The notes: a model not told the origin generated them from the letters alone. DNA of 41,994 bases from Solobacterium sp. (GCA_017510405.1 JAFWNG010000039.1:1-41994); one strand, 5' to 3'. Counted from the stretch's first letter, positions 16,517 to 25,387 are shown. Numbers and translations are program-made.

Positions 16517-17314
16517 TCAGCGGGCGATCTTTTCCAGCTTTACTGCCTGTCCGCACGGTACGGCATGCAGTCTTTCCGGGTTGACGATACGGGAACGGAC
16601 GACTTCCGGATCACCGTTGAACTCTCTCCAGTCGGAACGCACGCAGCCCCAGTGGATCGGCAGGAGATAACTGTCCGGATACGCAGCTGCGAGCTTGTCC
16701 ACACCGGCCAGTCCGATATGCCAGGAACCGTCGCTGATGTCCATCAGGATGAGATCCGGCTGTTCGTATGTCAGCTGTACCGGCATGAGGCGGGAATCGC
16801 CCGGCATCCAGACGCTTCCGTCCGGTGTATCGATCCGATAGCCGCAGTAGTCTTCCATCGCATAGTGACGGACAGCGGAATGCTTCGGGCTTTCGTTCTG
16901 CCATGCATGGTCTGCCGGCGTCAGGGTAACGGTGCAGTCACCAACTTTGAAAGATTCATTGATATCATGGCCTTCTGCCTTGATATCCAGCTGTTCAAAC
17001 AGAGATGCGACATAGTGCGGTGCATGGAAGGAACCGCACTTTCCCTTCAGGTCTCTTAATGTATCTTTGGAAAAATGATCGTTGTCGCAGTGTGTGATCA
17101 GAACAGCGTCCGCATGCGGGATGTCTTCCGGCTGTACCGGCGCTTCGGTATAGATCGGCATGTCAAATCCCTTGAGCAGCGGATCGATGAGGATCACGGT
17201 GCCGCGGGAATTGATCATGGCGCCGCCGTTGCCGAGCCAGTATACTTCGGTATGATCGATCACTGAGAAATCACTCTGTTTCATTTCAATACGTTCTGCT
17301 TTTGCCTGTGTCAT
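16517..17314 (-). CDS. MBL-fold metallo-hydrolase (UlaG/YycJ-like)
   Basis: The 265-residue cytoplasmic protein of the metallo-beta-lactamase fold has the metal motif in VLITHCDNDHF (His-x-Asp-x-Asp-His form), later ligands in TPADHAW and MPGDSRLM, and the terminal PIHWG. The closest general type is the L-ascorbate-6-phosphate lactonase-like group, often of unknown substrate. The ATG at 17314 is chosen because AAGGAGG lies directly upstream; the ATG at 17332 has no site. It is the first gene after the MerR palindrome. Confidence 0.82.
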   Translation of the reverse strand: MTQAKAERIEMKQSDFSVIDHTEVYWLGNGGAMINSRGTVILIDPLLKGFDMPIYTEAPVQPEDIPHADAVLITHCDNDHFSKDTLRDLKGKCGSFHAPHYVASLFEQLDIKAEGHDINESFKVGDCTVTLTPADHAWQNESPKHSAVRHYAMEDYCGYRIDTPDGSVWMPGDSRLMPVQLTYEQPDLILMDISDGSWHIGLAGVDKLAAAYPDSYLLPIHWGCVRSDWREFNGDPEVVRSRIVNPERLHAVPCGQAVKLEKIAR

Positions 17315-17340
17315 ATTTTCCTCCTTGTGCATACTTCTAT

Positions 17341-17371
17341 TATAATCCTAGAACTTAGAGTATACTCTAAG
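17341..17371 (-). promoter_or_regulatory. MerR-type promoter with 18-bp palindromic operator
   Basis: CTTAGAGTATACTCTAAG (17354-17371) is a perfect 18-bp palindrome between the divergent MerR and MBL genes. On the minus strand a TTAGAG hexamer within it stands 20 nt from a perfect TATAAT (17346-17341). A 19-20 nt spacer is the stretched geometry that MerR-family activators correct by untwisting DNA. The plus-strand TATACT inside the palindrome could serve the MerR gene itself, giving autoregulation. Confidence 0.8.
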
Positions 17372-17384
17372 GCAAGAGGTATTT

Positions 17385-17843
17385 ATGAAATTTTTTACGA
17401 TCAAAGATGTCGCCGAGCGTACCGGCATCAGTGCGTACACTCTCCGCTATTATGACAAGGAAGGTCTGCTGGGCTTTGTCGAGCGCAGTGAATCCGGCAT
17501 CCGTCTGTTTACGGAAAAGGACTTTGAACCGCTCTACACGATCACCTGCCTGAAGAAAAGCGGTATGCCCATCAAGGAGATCCGCGGCTTCATGGAACTG
17601 TTCCTGCAGGGAAATGAGACCATTCATGACCGTTATGAGCTGTTCTGCCGGCAGAAAGAATCCCTGCAGAAACAGATCGAAGAGCTGCAGGAAATGCTTG
17701 CCGTTGCGGAATACAAATGCTGGTATTTCGAAGAAGCGGAAAAGCGCGGCGACATCGACTGGTACAAAAAGCTGCCGGAAGAAGAAATCGATCCGCGCAT
17801 TCTGGAATTCAACCGGAAAGTGCGTGATTTCCGCGGCGAGTGA
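17385..17843 (+). CDS. MerR-family transcriptional regulator
   Basis: The 152-residue regulator starts with the MerR winged-helix domain (MKFFTIKDVAERTGISAYTLRYYDKEGLL). A dimerisation coiled coil follows at about residues 80-115 (RQKESLQKQIEELQEMLAVAEYK). The C-terminal ~35 residues carry a single cysteine (in YKCWYFEEAEK) and no obvious metal-binding cluster. It is likely a sensor for electrophiles or another organic signal that controls the divergent MBL/aldo-keto reductase operon through the palindrome between them. AGAGG precedes the ATG. Confidence 0.9.
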   Translation: MKFFTIKDVAERTGISAYTLRYYDKEGLLGFVERSESGIRLFTEKDFEPLYTITCLKKSGMPIKEIRGFMELFLQGNETIHDRYELFCRQKESLQKQIEELQEMLAVAEYKCWYFEEAEKRGDIDWYKKLPEEEIDPRILEFNRKVRDFRGE

Positions 17844-17906
17844 ACAAACAAAATGACGAAACCGAAAAAATCCTGTACCATAGCATAGGAAAACGGAGGA
17901 AATATA

Positions 17907-19601
17907 ATGCGATTTGAAGATATGAAATATGAGCGTCCGGATTTTGAGACCGTCTCGGCAAAATACGGACAGCTGCTGGATGAACTGGAAAAGGCAGATC
18001 AGCCGGCATCCTTCCTGGAGACCTTCCATAAGATCCAGGATCTGAAGACGGAACTGGAGACCATGGGAACTCTCTCTTCCATCCGCCATTCGATCAATAC
18101 AAAAGATGCGTTCTACGACGCGGAAAACGAATACTGGGATGAGCACGGTCCGCTGTATGAGGAATACAGCACGCGTCTTGCAAAGATCTGTGTGGAATGC
18201 CCGTTCCGCGAAGATCTGTACAGCGATATTCCGAAGACATTCTTCCTTCTGGCGGAATGCCAGCTGAAGACCTTCTCCATGGAGATCATCCCTCTTCTGC
18301 AGCTGGAAAACAAACTTGCCAGTGAATACGGCAAGCTGAAAGCATCGGCACAGATCGATTTCGACGGTGAGATCTATAACCTGTCATCGATCGCCGCAAA
18401 GATCAATTCCACCGACCGGGATATCCGTCACCGCGCCACCGACGCAAAGCTGAAATTCTACGAAGATCACGAAGCGGACTTCGACCGCATCTACGATGAA
18501 CTCGTGCATGTACGCACAGAGATCGCGCATAAGCTCGGCTATCCGTCCTTCACGGAGCTTGGCTACCTGCGCATGCAGCGGCTTGACTACAACAGCGAGA
18601 TGGTCGCCAACTACCGCCGCCAGATCGTATCGGATATCGTTCCGACCGTGGAATCCCTGTTTGCCCGCCAGGCAAAGCGCCTCGGCACAGAGACGGTCGC
18701 CTACTACGACGCCGGCATGGAATTCCCTGGCGGCAACCCCACCCCGAAGGGAACATACGAAGAGCTGATCGAAGCAGCCCGTACGATGTATCATGAGATG
18801 TCCGCGGAGACCGGTGAATTCATCGACGTCATGATCGAGAACGAACTGTGGGACCTGAAATCCCGCGACGGCAAGCAGATGGGCGGCTACTGCACATCCA
18901 TCCCGGCTTACAAAGTTCCGTTCATCTTCTCCAACTTCAACGGCACCAGCGGCGACGTGGACGTTCTCACGCACGAAGCCGGCCATGCCTTCCAGTACTA
19001 CATGTCCCGCAATATCCCGGTCACGGACGTACAGTGGCCGACGATGGAATCGGCGGAGATCGCTTCCATGTCCATGGAATTCAACGCCTGGCCTTGGTCA
19101 CACCTGTTCTTTAAGGAAGATACTGCCAAATACCAGTTCCTGCACCTGTCCGGCGCGCTGAAGTTCCTGCCGTACGGCGTACTCGTGGATCACTTCCAGC
19201 ATGAAGTATACGCCCATCCGGACTGGACGCCGGACGAGCGGAAACAGTGCTGGCGGACACTGGAAAAGATGTATCAGCCGTACAAGGACTACGACGGTGC
19301 GCCGATCCTGGAGAAAGGATGCTGGTGGTTCCAGCAGGGACACATCTTTGAAGCCCCGTTCTACTACATCGACTACACCCTAGCACAGGTCTGCGCGCTG
19401 CAGTTCTGGGCAAGAAACCACCGTCATGATCCGGAATCCTGGAAGGATTACACAGAGCTCTGCCGGTGCGGCGGCACCCTGTCCTTCACCGAACTGGTCC
19501 GCCATGTGAATCTGAAGGTCCCGTTCGAAGACGGATGCCTGAAAGACACTGTCAAAGAAGTCAACAGCTACCTTGACAGCGTGGATGACGCAAATCTCTG
19601 A
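17907..19601 (+). CDS. M3-family oligoendopeptidase (PepF-like)
   Basis: This 564-residue cytoplasmic zinc peptidase degrades short peptides. The HEAGH zinc motif is at residues 356-360 within VLTHEAGHAFQYYMS, and the third zinc-ligand helix is in TMESAEIASMSMEFNAW. The N-terminal helical lid and the segment GGYCTSIPAYKVPFIFSNFNGT are typical of the family. GGAGG precedes the ATG by 7 nt. Length and motifs are complete. It follows the MerR gene by 63 nt and is probably a separate unit ending at the shared terminator. Confidence 0.9.
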   Translation: MRFEDMKYERPDFETVSAKYGQLLDELEKADQPASFLETFHKIQDLKTELETMGTLSSIRHSINTKDAFYDAENEYWDEHGPLYEEYSTRLAKICVECPFREDLYSDIPKTFFLLAECQLKTFSMEIIPLLQLENKLASEYGKLKASAQIDFDGEIYNLSSIAAKINSTDRDIRHRATDAKLKFYEDHEADFDRIYDELVHVRTEIAHKLGYPSFTELGYLRMQRLDYNSEMVANYRRQIVSDIVPTVESLFARQAKRLGTETVAYYDAGMEFPGGNPTPKGTYEELIEAARTMYHEMSAETGEFIDVMIENELWDLKSRDGKQMGGYCTSIPAYKVPFIFSNFNGTSGDVDVLTHEAGHAFQYYMSRNIPVTDVQWPTMESAEIASMSMEFNAWPWSHLFFKEDTAKYQFLHLSGALKFLPYGVLVDHFQHEVYAHPDWTPDERKQCWRTLEKMYQPYKDYDGAPILEKGCWWFQQGHIFEAPFYYIDYTLAQVCALQFWARNHRHDPESWKDYTELCRCGGTLSFTELVRHVNLKVPFEDGCLKDTVKEVNSYLDSVDDANL

Positions 19602-19608
19602 TCTATGC

Positions 19609-19641
19609 AAAAAGCCAGTACGATGTGTACTGACTTTTTTT
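19609..19641. terminator. Bidirectional terminator between convergent genes
   Basis: Stem CAGTAC/GTACTG with a 5-nt loop continues past one mismatch into AAAAG/CTTTT and is followed by T on both strands. It serves the M3 peptidase on the plus strand and the TIR-NTPase gene on the minus strand. Confidence 0.75.
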
Positions 19642-19645
19642 GTTT

Positions 19646-22600
19646 CTATGCAGATAATGCGGCGATGCGTTCCTGCAGTTCCGTGATATAGACATGATCC
19701 CTGCGCAGTTTGCTTTCCCGGTACAGTTCAATTGCTTCCCGGTAATACCGGATGGCTTCCGCGGTCCTGCCATGTTTTTCCGCGATCGTTCCCCTGCTCT
19801 TGCGGCAGTGCCCCGCACCCAGCTTCGTTTCGCTTTTGTTATAGATGTGCTCAGATCCTTCCAGATACGCTTCCGCAGCCTCCCAGTCTTCCTGCAGGAT
19901 CATGCATTCGGCAAGATCCTGCAGCACCATGGCAGCGGTCCCGCTTTCCTCGCCGTTGTGGCGCCGGAACAATGCCAGTGCTTCTTTCAGCAGCTGCTCC
20001 GCTTCCTTCGCGTCCCCTGCCCGATTCCGTTCACACATGAGAAGCGCCAGGTTTCGCTTGGAATACGCGGTATAGACGTTGTCTTCGCCGTAGAAGCCAA
20101 GGCGGATGCGCAGACTTTTGCGGAAGGCTTCCTCCGCTTCTTCCAGCCTGCCAAGCTTGATCAGGATATGTCCGTATTCATTGAGATGCGCTCCGATCTC
20201 GACCGATTCTTCCCCGAAGAGCCGTTTCCTTATTTCCAGTGCCTTCTCAATGTACTCCAGCCCCTCCTCATACCATCCTTCCGCGTAGGCATGGAAGGAC
20301 ATCTGATAGAACATCTGCGACAGTTCTTCTTCCGGCAGGATGTGCGGATCCTTTTTCACCATATCAAGGCATTCCGCAATATATTGCCCGGCAAGTTCAT
20401 TCCGGCCGGCGCTCTGGGCACAGAATGCCCTGCCGGTCATGATCTTCGCGTACAGCCGCGGATTTTCGCGCTTCATCTGTGCCGGCGGAATGATCGCATT
20501 CATCCGCTCATAAATATCGTCCGTTTCATCGTAACAGCTGGCGCTGCGGGCCATCATGGCGTGATCGTTCATGACTTCCGCAAGCGTATAGACATCGTTG
20601 TCTTTCTCCATGAGTTTCTCGGCTTTCCGGTAGGCTTCCTCGCTTTCCTGCCAGTTGTTGCTCATGGAAGAGACCTTGCCGTGCCGGCTGTACAGCGGTG
20701 CAGCGGCCTGATCGTCTTCTCCGTACGGCGCAATTGTTTTTTCTGCTTCACGGCAGACCTTTTCTGCCTGGTCCTTGTTGGAGAGTCGCAGCAGTGCGTT
20801 TACAATGATCAGCGCAGCATTCAGATAATTGTTTTTATACGCCGGCAGAGCGCTGCGGAAGATCTCCGCGGCATCCTGTGCGAGCGTCAGGGCATCCGCA
20901 AAGCGGTATTCCTCCATGGCGGAAGCCGCGTATTTTTCCAGCATCCTGCCATATTCCGTATCCTGCAGAACTTCTTTCAGAAGCGGATCCCGGGTCTTTT
21001 TCAGATACGTCATAAGATTCAGAAGTTCGTACCGGTTCATCTGTTCCGGATCGTCCAGATAGGCATTCCGGCAGCCTTCCGCGATCAGTTCTCTGCCCTT
21101 CTTTTTCTCTACGCCGAATTCATACGCTTCCTCGCTGCAGAGCCAGTCGATCAGCGACAGATGGAATACCTTGAAGATGTCCTCGCGCGGGAAGTAGGAT
21201 GACGTCTTGGCGCGGAACTCCTGCTTTTCAAAGGCATCCCATCCGCATGCCTTCCAGATCGTTTCCGCCGGGATGGGCTCCCTGCTTTCACAGATCGCCG
21301 CGAATACCGGCATACAGCGGTCATGATAGAGCCTGCGGTCTTCGAACGTACGGCTGAAATACGCGTAATAGAGACCGGTCAGAGAGACCGGCAGAGAATC
21401 GATATCCGTTTCCGGGATATTGCCGGCAAGCAGTCCGTCGGTAAGCAGGACGGCATACTGGAAGTTCTCTTCGCACTTGTCCTGTACCTTCCGGATGACG
21501 TCTGCAGGCATTTTTTCTTTCAGACGCAGCGCAATGTATTCATCGACGTCATTCCGGTTTTCCTGCCCGTACGCATCCAGATCGATCGTATCGAAATTCT
21601 TCAGGAACCGGGTCACTTTGGTATCGTTGCGGGATGTGATGAAGAAACGGATCCATGCCGGCAGTCCGCCGGCAAACTTCTGAATCAGCTCTGCCAGCTC
21701 GTTTTTCCAATCATAGCGGGCGCCGCTCCGGCTCTGGCGTTCGATCTCATCGATGCCGTCGATCAGGATCAGCAGAGTATTGCGGTCTCCGCCGATCAGT
21801 GAATTGGCCGGCCGCACGAACAATGTTCGGAACAGTTCGCCGGCATCGCAGTCATAGATCCTCCGGCCGTCTTCTTCCATCCTTTTTACCGCGTCCAGAA
21901 CAAGGTAGCGGTAGTCCGGATAGTGCGACGCCAGCTGGAAGATCACGGAACGGATGACCGCGTCCGCGTTATTGGATTCACTGTTGTCCCATTCACAGTA
22001 GATGACCGCGCCGGCATAGGCATTGAAGATGAACTCATGACTGACAAACGCCGATTTTCCCGATCCGGGCGACCCGGTCATAAGCAGGACATTATTCTTT
22101 GTCGGATCTTTGATCCACGCGTCGGTCAGTTCTTTCAGCCATCCCCGGCCGCAGTACAGACCGTCGGTCTGCGAATTCTTGTAGGCAATGGAGAGATTCG
22201 GCCGCAGGATCTGTTTCAGATACCGGACTTCTTCTTCGTATTTTTTCGTTTCGGGATCGTTGATGACCTTCAGGATCTCCTGCAGTTTTTCCTGGTACCA
22301 CGGTTCAAACTGTTTGGTTCCGTACAGTTCCTTCCAGTCGCTCATATCGATGTACTGGCGGAAGGATGCATTGGCAGGCACTTCCACTTCTTTTTCCAGC
22401 AGCACGCTCTGGATCAGGGCGCCTTTCACCGCGACCGCGATCGACAGTTCATCCCGGCATACCCCGGATTCCCTTAAGGCATGGCGGCTCGCGAAAGTGA
22501 AAAACATCTCGCTGTCGACGATGCCTTCGGCGATCTTGCGGCGCCAGTCATTGCCGCTTTCCAGACGGTCCAGGTCGACCCAGACCTCGTGTTTTTCCTT

Positions 22601-22672
22601 CATGACATCTTCTTTGATGCGCTGGACAATAACGCTGTTTTCATCATGCCCGTAGCTGAAAAACAATTTCAT
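19646..22672 (-). CDS. TIR - STAND/NACHT-like NTPase - TPR protein
   Basis: The 1008-residue protein has three parts. Residues 1-~130 are a TIR domain opening with MKLFFSYGHDE; Glu75 in VCRDELSIA is the likely NADase residue. Residues ~165-520 are an NTPase with Walker A GSPGSGKS (200-207), Walker B LILIDGIDEIE (301-311) and the STAND-type FFITSRND (344-350), followed by a helical/winged region. Residues ~560-1008 are helical repeats of the tetratricopeptide kind (for example LNEYGHILIKLGRLEEAEEAFRKSL). This is the layout of NLR-like bacterial defence proteins, where the repeats sense, the NTPase oligomerises and TIR kills by NAD depletion. The ATG at 22672 has GGAGG 8 nt upstream. Confidence 0.83.
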   Translation of the reverse strand: MKLFFSYGHDENSVIVQRIKEDVMKEKHEVWVDLDRLESGNDWRRKIAEGIVDSEMFFTFASRHALRESGVCRDELSIAVAVKGALIQSVLLEKEVEVPANASFRQYIDMSDWKELYGTKQFEPWYQEKLQEILKVINDPETKKYEEEVRYLKQILRPNLSIAYKNSQTDGLYCGRGWLKELTDAWIKDPTKNNVLLMTGSPGSGKSAFVSHEFIFNAYAGAVIYCEWDNSESNNADAVIRSVIFQLASHYPDYRYLVLDAVKRMEEDGRRIYDCDAGELFRTLFVRPANSLIGGDRNTLLILIDGIDEIERQSRSGARYDWKNELAELIQKFAGGLPAWIRFFITSRNDTKVTRFLKNFDTIDLDAYGQENRNDVDEYIALRLKEKMPADVIRKVQDKCEENFQYAVLLTDGLLAGNIPETDIDSLPVSLTGLYYAYFSRTFEDRRLYHDRCMPVFAAICESREPIPAETIWKACGWDAFEKQEFRAKTSSYFPREDIFKVFHLSLIDWLCSEEAYEFGVEKKKGRELIAEGCRNAYLDDPEQMNRYELLNLMTYLKKTRDPLLKEVLQDTEYGRMLEKYAASAMEEYRFADALTLAQDAAEIFRSALPAYKNNYLNAALIIVNALLRLSNKDQAEKVCREAEKTIAPYGEDDQAAAPLYSRHGKVSSMSNNWQESEEAYRKAEKLMEKDNDVYTLAEVMNDHAMMARSASCYDETDDIYERMNAIIPPAQMKRENPRLYAKIMTGRAFCAQSAGRNELAGQYIAECLDMVKKDPHILPEEELSQMFYQMSFHAYAEGWYEEGLEYIEKALEIRKRLFGEESVEIGAHLNEYGHILIKLGRLEEAEEAFRKSLRIRLGFYGEDNVYTAYSKRNLALLMCERNRAGDAKEAEQLLKEALALFRRHNGEESGTAAMVLQDLAECMILQEDWEAAEAYLEGSEHIYNKSETKLGAGHCRKSRGTIAEKHGRTAEAIRYYREAIELYRESKLRRDHVYITELQERIAALSA

Positions 22673-22732
22673 GTCATATTCCTCCAAGTGTATTTTCTGA
22701 AGAAGTGTCCGCCCGCACAGCCGGGGGAGGAG

Positions 22733-22758
22733 AAAAAGCCGAAATTTACTTTCCGGCC
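22733..22758 (-). terminator. Terminator of the tandem flavodoxin gene
   Basis: Read leftward, GCCGGAAA pairs (with one bulge) with TTTCGGC and is followed by TTTTT. The TAA stop codon of the gene is in the loop. Confidence 0.65.
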
Positions 22759-24095
22759 TTTTCAACGATCTTTTTATACGGCAGGATCATGCCTTCCGTC
22801 ATTTTCCCGTTCAGTTTCTTTTTGAGCTTCGGACTGCGCATCATGGAACCAACTGCGTACATGCCGAGCATCATCGGCAGCTTCTTCTGCGGGAAGTCGT
22901 AGAAACCGTGCTCTTTGTAGAAACGGTGGTCTTCCTGCATCAGTCCCTGCATCTGCCAGATGAGGTCACGGAAGATCTTCATTCCGCCCACGCCGTAGAA
23001 GTTGACCGGCTGGGTGTAGTGATGCATCACGGCATATTCCAGCGTATCCGCCAGAGCGTCGATCTGCCGGTCGGTGTCTGCGGTATCGGAAACGATGCCG
23101 CACAGATAGTTTCCGCCTACCTGGGCGCGCGCTTCCATCAGAGTCATCAGATTCTTTTCTGCCGAAAGATCGCCGTCCACGAGATATCCCTGCGGCATGC
23201 CCATGGTCACGGTGCGGTGGCCGTTGCAGAACTGGCGGTCATCGTACAGTTTGAACCGGTATCCCATGGAATGGTCTTTGACCGTATAGGCATAGACGAT
23301 CGCGTCCGCCGTCTGGATCTTTTCCCGCAGGAAGCGGTCAAAGCCGTCTTTGTAGATGCACGTGCCGTCCGCGGCGCAGCTGAAACAGCCAAGACAGCCG
23401 CCGGCAAACGGGAATGTACGCAGGTTGACGACAGTCACTTCCCGGTGCGCTTTTGCGGCAAAGCGGCGGATCATTGCCTGCAGGTTCCCGCTTTCCGCGT
23501 CGTTTTCATCATAGTCGGTGATGACGGCATAGCGGCCGCCCTTCTTCTCGGCCGATTCCGCTTCGGAAGCACGCACGCGCTCTGCCGAAGGTTCCGGACG
23601 CACAGCAGTCCCGTAAATATTCCTTTCCATGGACCAGAGCACGAAGCGGAACCATGCCTCTGCTTCTTTCTGCCCTTTCGCGTGCAGGAGGTCATCCATG
23701 TCCGCGGAAAGACCGCGCAGGATCTTCATGCCCAGATCGGCGCAGTTGTCTTCGATGAAGGCATGGGCGGTAATGTCATAGAAATGCTTGGAAGTGCTGA
23801 TCTGGGTCACGTATTTGTCCCGCAGGTCGATGCCGCTTTCTTTTGTCAGCTCGATGAACCGGTGCAGCTGCGAAGGCACCAGGAACGTATACACCGGATA
23901 GCAGAACAGGACCAGATCCGCCCGCTCCAGCGCTTCGACGCAGGGTGCGAAGTCCTTCTCCATTTTCCGGATCTTCTGACCGGCATTCAGAAACTCATAG
24001 ATATGTTCCGGAAACATTTTCTGCAGATACAGTACTGTCTGCAGGGTAATGCTGTGGTCACCGGACGGCGAACCGTTCACAACAAGAATATTCAT
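22746..24095 (-). CDS. Tandem flavodoxin-fold oxidoreductase (two NAD(P)H-dependent FMN reductase-like domains)
   Basis: The 449-residue protein seems to be two flavodoxin-like domains in one chain. The first starts MNILVVNGSPSGDHSITLQTV with the phosphate loop NGSPSG and the flavin strand LVLFCYPVYTFLVPS. The second begins near residue 190 (RYAVITDYDEND), contains a CLGCFSCAADGTC cysteine cluster and AIVYAYTVKDHSMG, and ends in a basic tail (MMRSPKLKKKLNGKM). The FMN-binding loop of the second domain is not of canonical form, so that half may be degenerate. The cysteine cluster suggests an extra redox site. The gene is separate from its neighbours. The substrate is unknown. Confidence 0.75.
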   Translation of the reverse strand: MNILVVNGSPSGDHSITLQTVLYLQKMFPEHIYEFLNAGQKIRKMEKDFAPCVEALERADLVLFCYPVYTFLVPSQLHRFIELTKESGIDLRDKYVTQISTSKHFYDITAHAFIEDNCADLGMKILRGLSADMDDLLHAKGQKEAEAWFRFVLWSMERNIYGTAVRPEPSAERVRASEAESAEKKGGRYAVITDYDENDAESGNLQAMIRRFAAKAHREVTVVNLRTFPFAGGCLGCFSCAADGTCIYKDGFDRFLREKIQTADAIVYAYTVKDHSMGYRFKLYDDRQFCNGHRTVTMGMPQGYLVDGDLSAEKNLMTLMEARAQVGGNYLCGIVSDTADTDRQIDALADTLEYAVMHHYTQPVNFYGVGGMKIFRDLIWQMQGLMQEDHRFYKEHGFYDFPQKKLPMMLGMYAVGSMMRSPKLKKKLNGKMTEGMILPYKKIVEKAGK

Positions 24096-24156
24096 AATAT
24101 GTATTTCTCTCCGTCATTGTTCTGTTTCCAGTATAGCATTTCTTTTCCGGCCAATG

Positions 24157-24177
24157 AAAAAGGCATGTGACCATGCC
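24157..24177 (-). terminator. Terminator of the partner-switch operon
   Basis: Read leftward, GGCATG/CATGCC with a 4-nt loop is followed by TTTTTC, about 25 nt after the last stop codon. Confidence 0.75.
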
Positions 24178-24202
24178 CTTTCGTTTTTTATACCGTGATC
24201 GA

Positions 24203-25387
24203 TCAGAACAGCAGTGTGTCAACGCTGTCGAGAAGTTCCAGGATGCGCTTTCTGCAGAACTCGATGAATACTTTCTCGGTCTCGTCTTCCAGTCCGCCTC
24301 TGCGGATGGAGCGGCGCATGATGCGCGTATAGCCGATCAGTTCTGCTTTTTCAGCGATCTTTTCGATCTTTTCCGGCGTTCTGTCGTCGAAATAATACTG
24401 CAGTGTCTTGTTCCAGAACTCGCGTCCCTGTTCATAGGTGATGCCGAGGAACCGGTGTACCGTCTCATGATCGACGCAGCTGTATCCCTGGTACGCGTTG
24501 TATGCCGAAGCAAATTCGAAGACCGGATGGCCGGTGCACAGCGTATCCATATCGATCAGGAGGACTTCGCCGTCCTGGATCATGACGTTCTTGAGGTGGT
24601 AGTCGCCGTGCAGAAGATGCGGGTCTTCCGGAACTTCCTCAACAAGGCGCACCAGTTTCTCCGCCTTCTCTTTCGGCAGATAGTCCAGCATGAACTTCGC
24701 CCACTTCAGAGCAACGCCTTTCATGGAAGGCATGTCGCCGTCCGGAACGATCGTGGAATGGATCTTCTTCAGCAGGTCCACCGACATATGCGCCACTTCA
24801 TCCAGCTTCGAAGCGTCTTCCGTCAGGATCTTGGCGAATGACTTCGCATTCAGCAGTTCAAACACTGAGCCGTAGCCGTCGCCGACACGGACGACATCGT
24901 ACGGGATGGCCGTCGGGATACCGAGGATCAGCGCCTTTCTGGCCAGTTCGCGCTCACGGCGGATATCCGGAAGAGAATCCGGATTGACATATACTTTGAC
25001 GATCGTATCGGGATCGATCCGGTAAACGGCACCGTTGGCGCCCTGTCCGATCTGTTCGCAGCCGTCCACCGAAATGACGCGGTACGCTTTTTCCACTTTG
25101 ATCATTTCCGTGAAGCCGGTCATGTCGAGGATCTCATAGACTTCCGGCGATACGTTGATGATGCGGACATCTGCCCTGCTCTTGCGGATCCGCAGGATCA
25201 CGCGCAGTCCCGCGCTGGAGATGTATTTCAGATCCTGTGCGTCCAGGATCAGTTCCTTCGCGTCCGGTGCCTTGCTGCGTTCTTCCGTCGCTGCTTCTTC
25301 CACCTTTGCGGCATTGGAAGAATCGATATGACCGATCAGATACAGGGTCAGTATGTTATTTTCATATTTCGCTTTCAGGTTTTCCAT
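24203..25387 (-). CDS. STAS domain fused to aminoglycoside-phosphotransferase-like kinase
   Basis: The 394-residue protein has an anti-sigma-factor-antagonist STAS domain (residues 1-~100) and a kinase of the APH/choline kinase fold (~105-390). In the STAS part, LKYISSAGLRV holds the phosphorylatable serine position (Ser57/Ser58), as in SpoIIAA. In the kinase part, GQGANGAVYRI is the nucleotide loop, LLHGDYHLKNVMI (259-270) the catalytic loop with Asp262 and Asn267, and LLIDMDTL (277-283) the metal-binding Asp. This STAS-kinase layout is known as an uncharacterised family in anaerobes. It is the third gene of the operon after the sensor phosphatase/kinase and the EIIB-ROK protein. STAS phosphorylation probably controls the kinase; the substrate is unknown. 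Confidence 0.83.
   Translation of the reverse strand: MENLKAKYENNILTLYLIGHIDSSNAAKVEEAATEERSKAPDAKELILDAQDLKYISSAGLRVILRIRKSRADVRIINVSPEVYEILDMTGFTEMIKVEKAYRVISVDGCEQIGQGANGAVYRIDPDTIVKVYVNPDSLPDIRRERELARKALILGIPTAIPYDVVRVGDGYGSVFELLNAKSFAKILTEDASKLDEVAHMSVDLLKKIHSTIVPDGDMPSMKGVALKWAKFMLDYLPKEKAEKLVRLVEEVPEDPHLLHGDYHLKNVMIQDGEVLLIDMDTLCTGHPVFEFASAYNAYQGYSCVDHETVHRFLGITYEQGREFWNKTLQYYFDDRTPEKIEKIAEKAELIGYTRIMRRSIRRGGLEDETEKVFIEFCRKRILELLDSVDTLLF

Noticed and set aside
19694-21202. A 502-codon open frame opposite the TPR part of the TIR-NTPase gene
   Set aside because: Its composition (Phe, Arg and Cys rich) and lack of a recognisable domain mark it as antisense shadow of a clearly real protein.
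9257-22672. A defence island spanning both TIR genes
   Set aside because: The intervening genes are ordinary metabolism and regulation, and no mobile-element or known accessory defence gene is present. The two TIR genes are reported separately.
22908-24170. A 420-codon open frame opposite the flavodoxin gene, and similar ones at 7981-9063, 9212-10159 and 15400-16584
   Set aside because: All lie exactly opposite genes with strong motifs, show no family features and lack start signals.
24203-25387. An aminoglycoside resistance enzyme
   Set aside because: The catalytic loop is of the general APH/choline-kinase fold, but the STAS fusion and operon context argue for a signalling or metabolic kinase; nothing shows antibiotic specificity.
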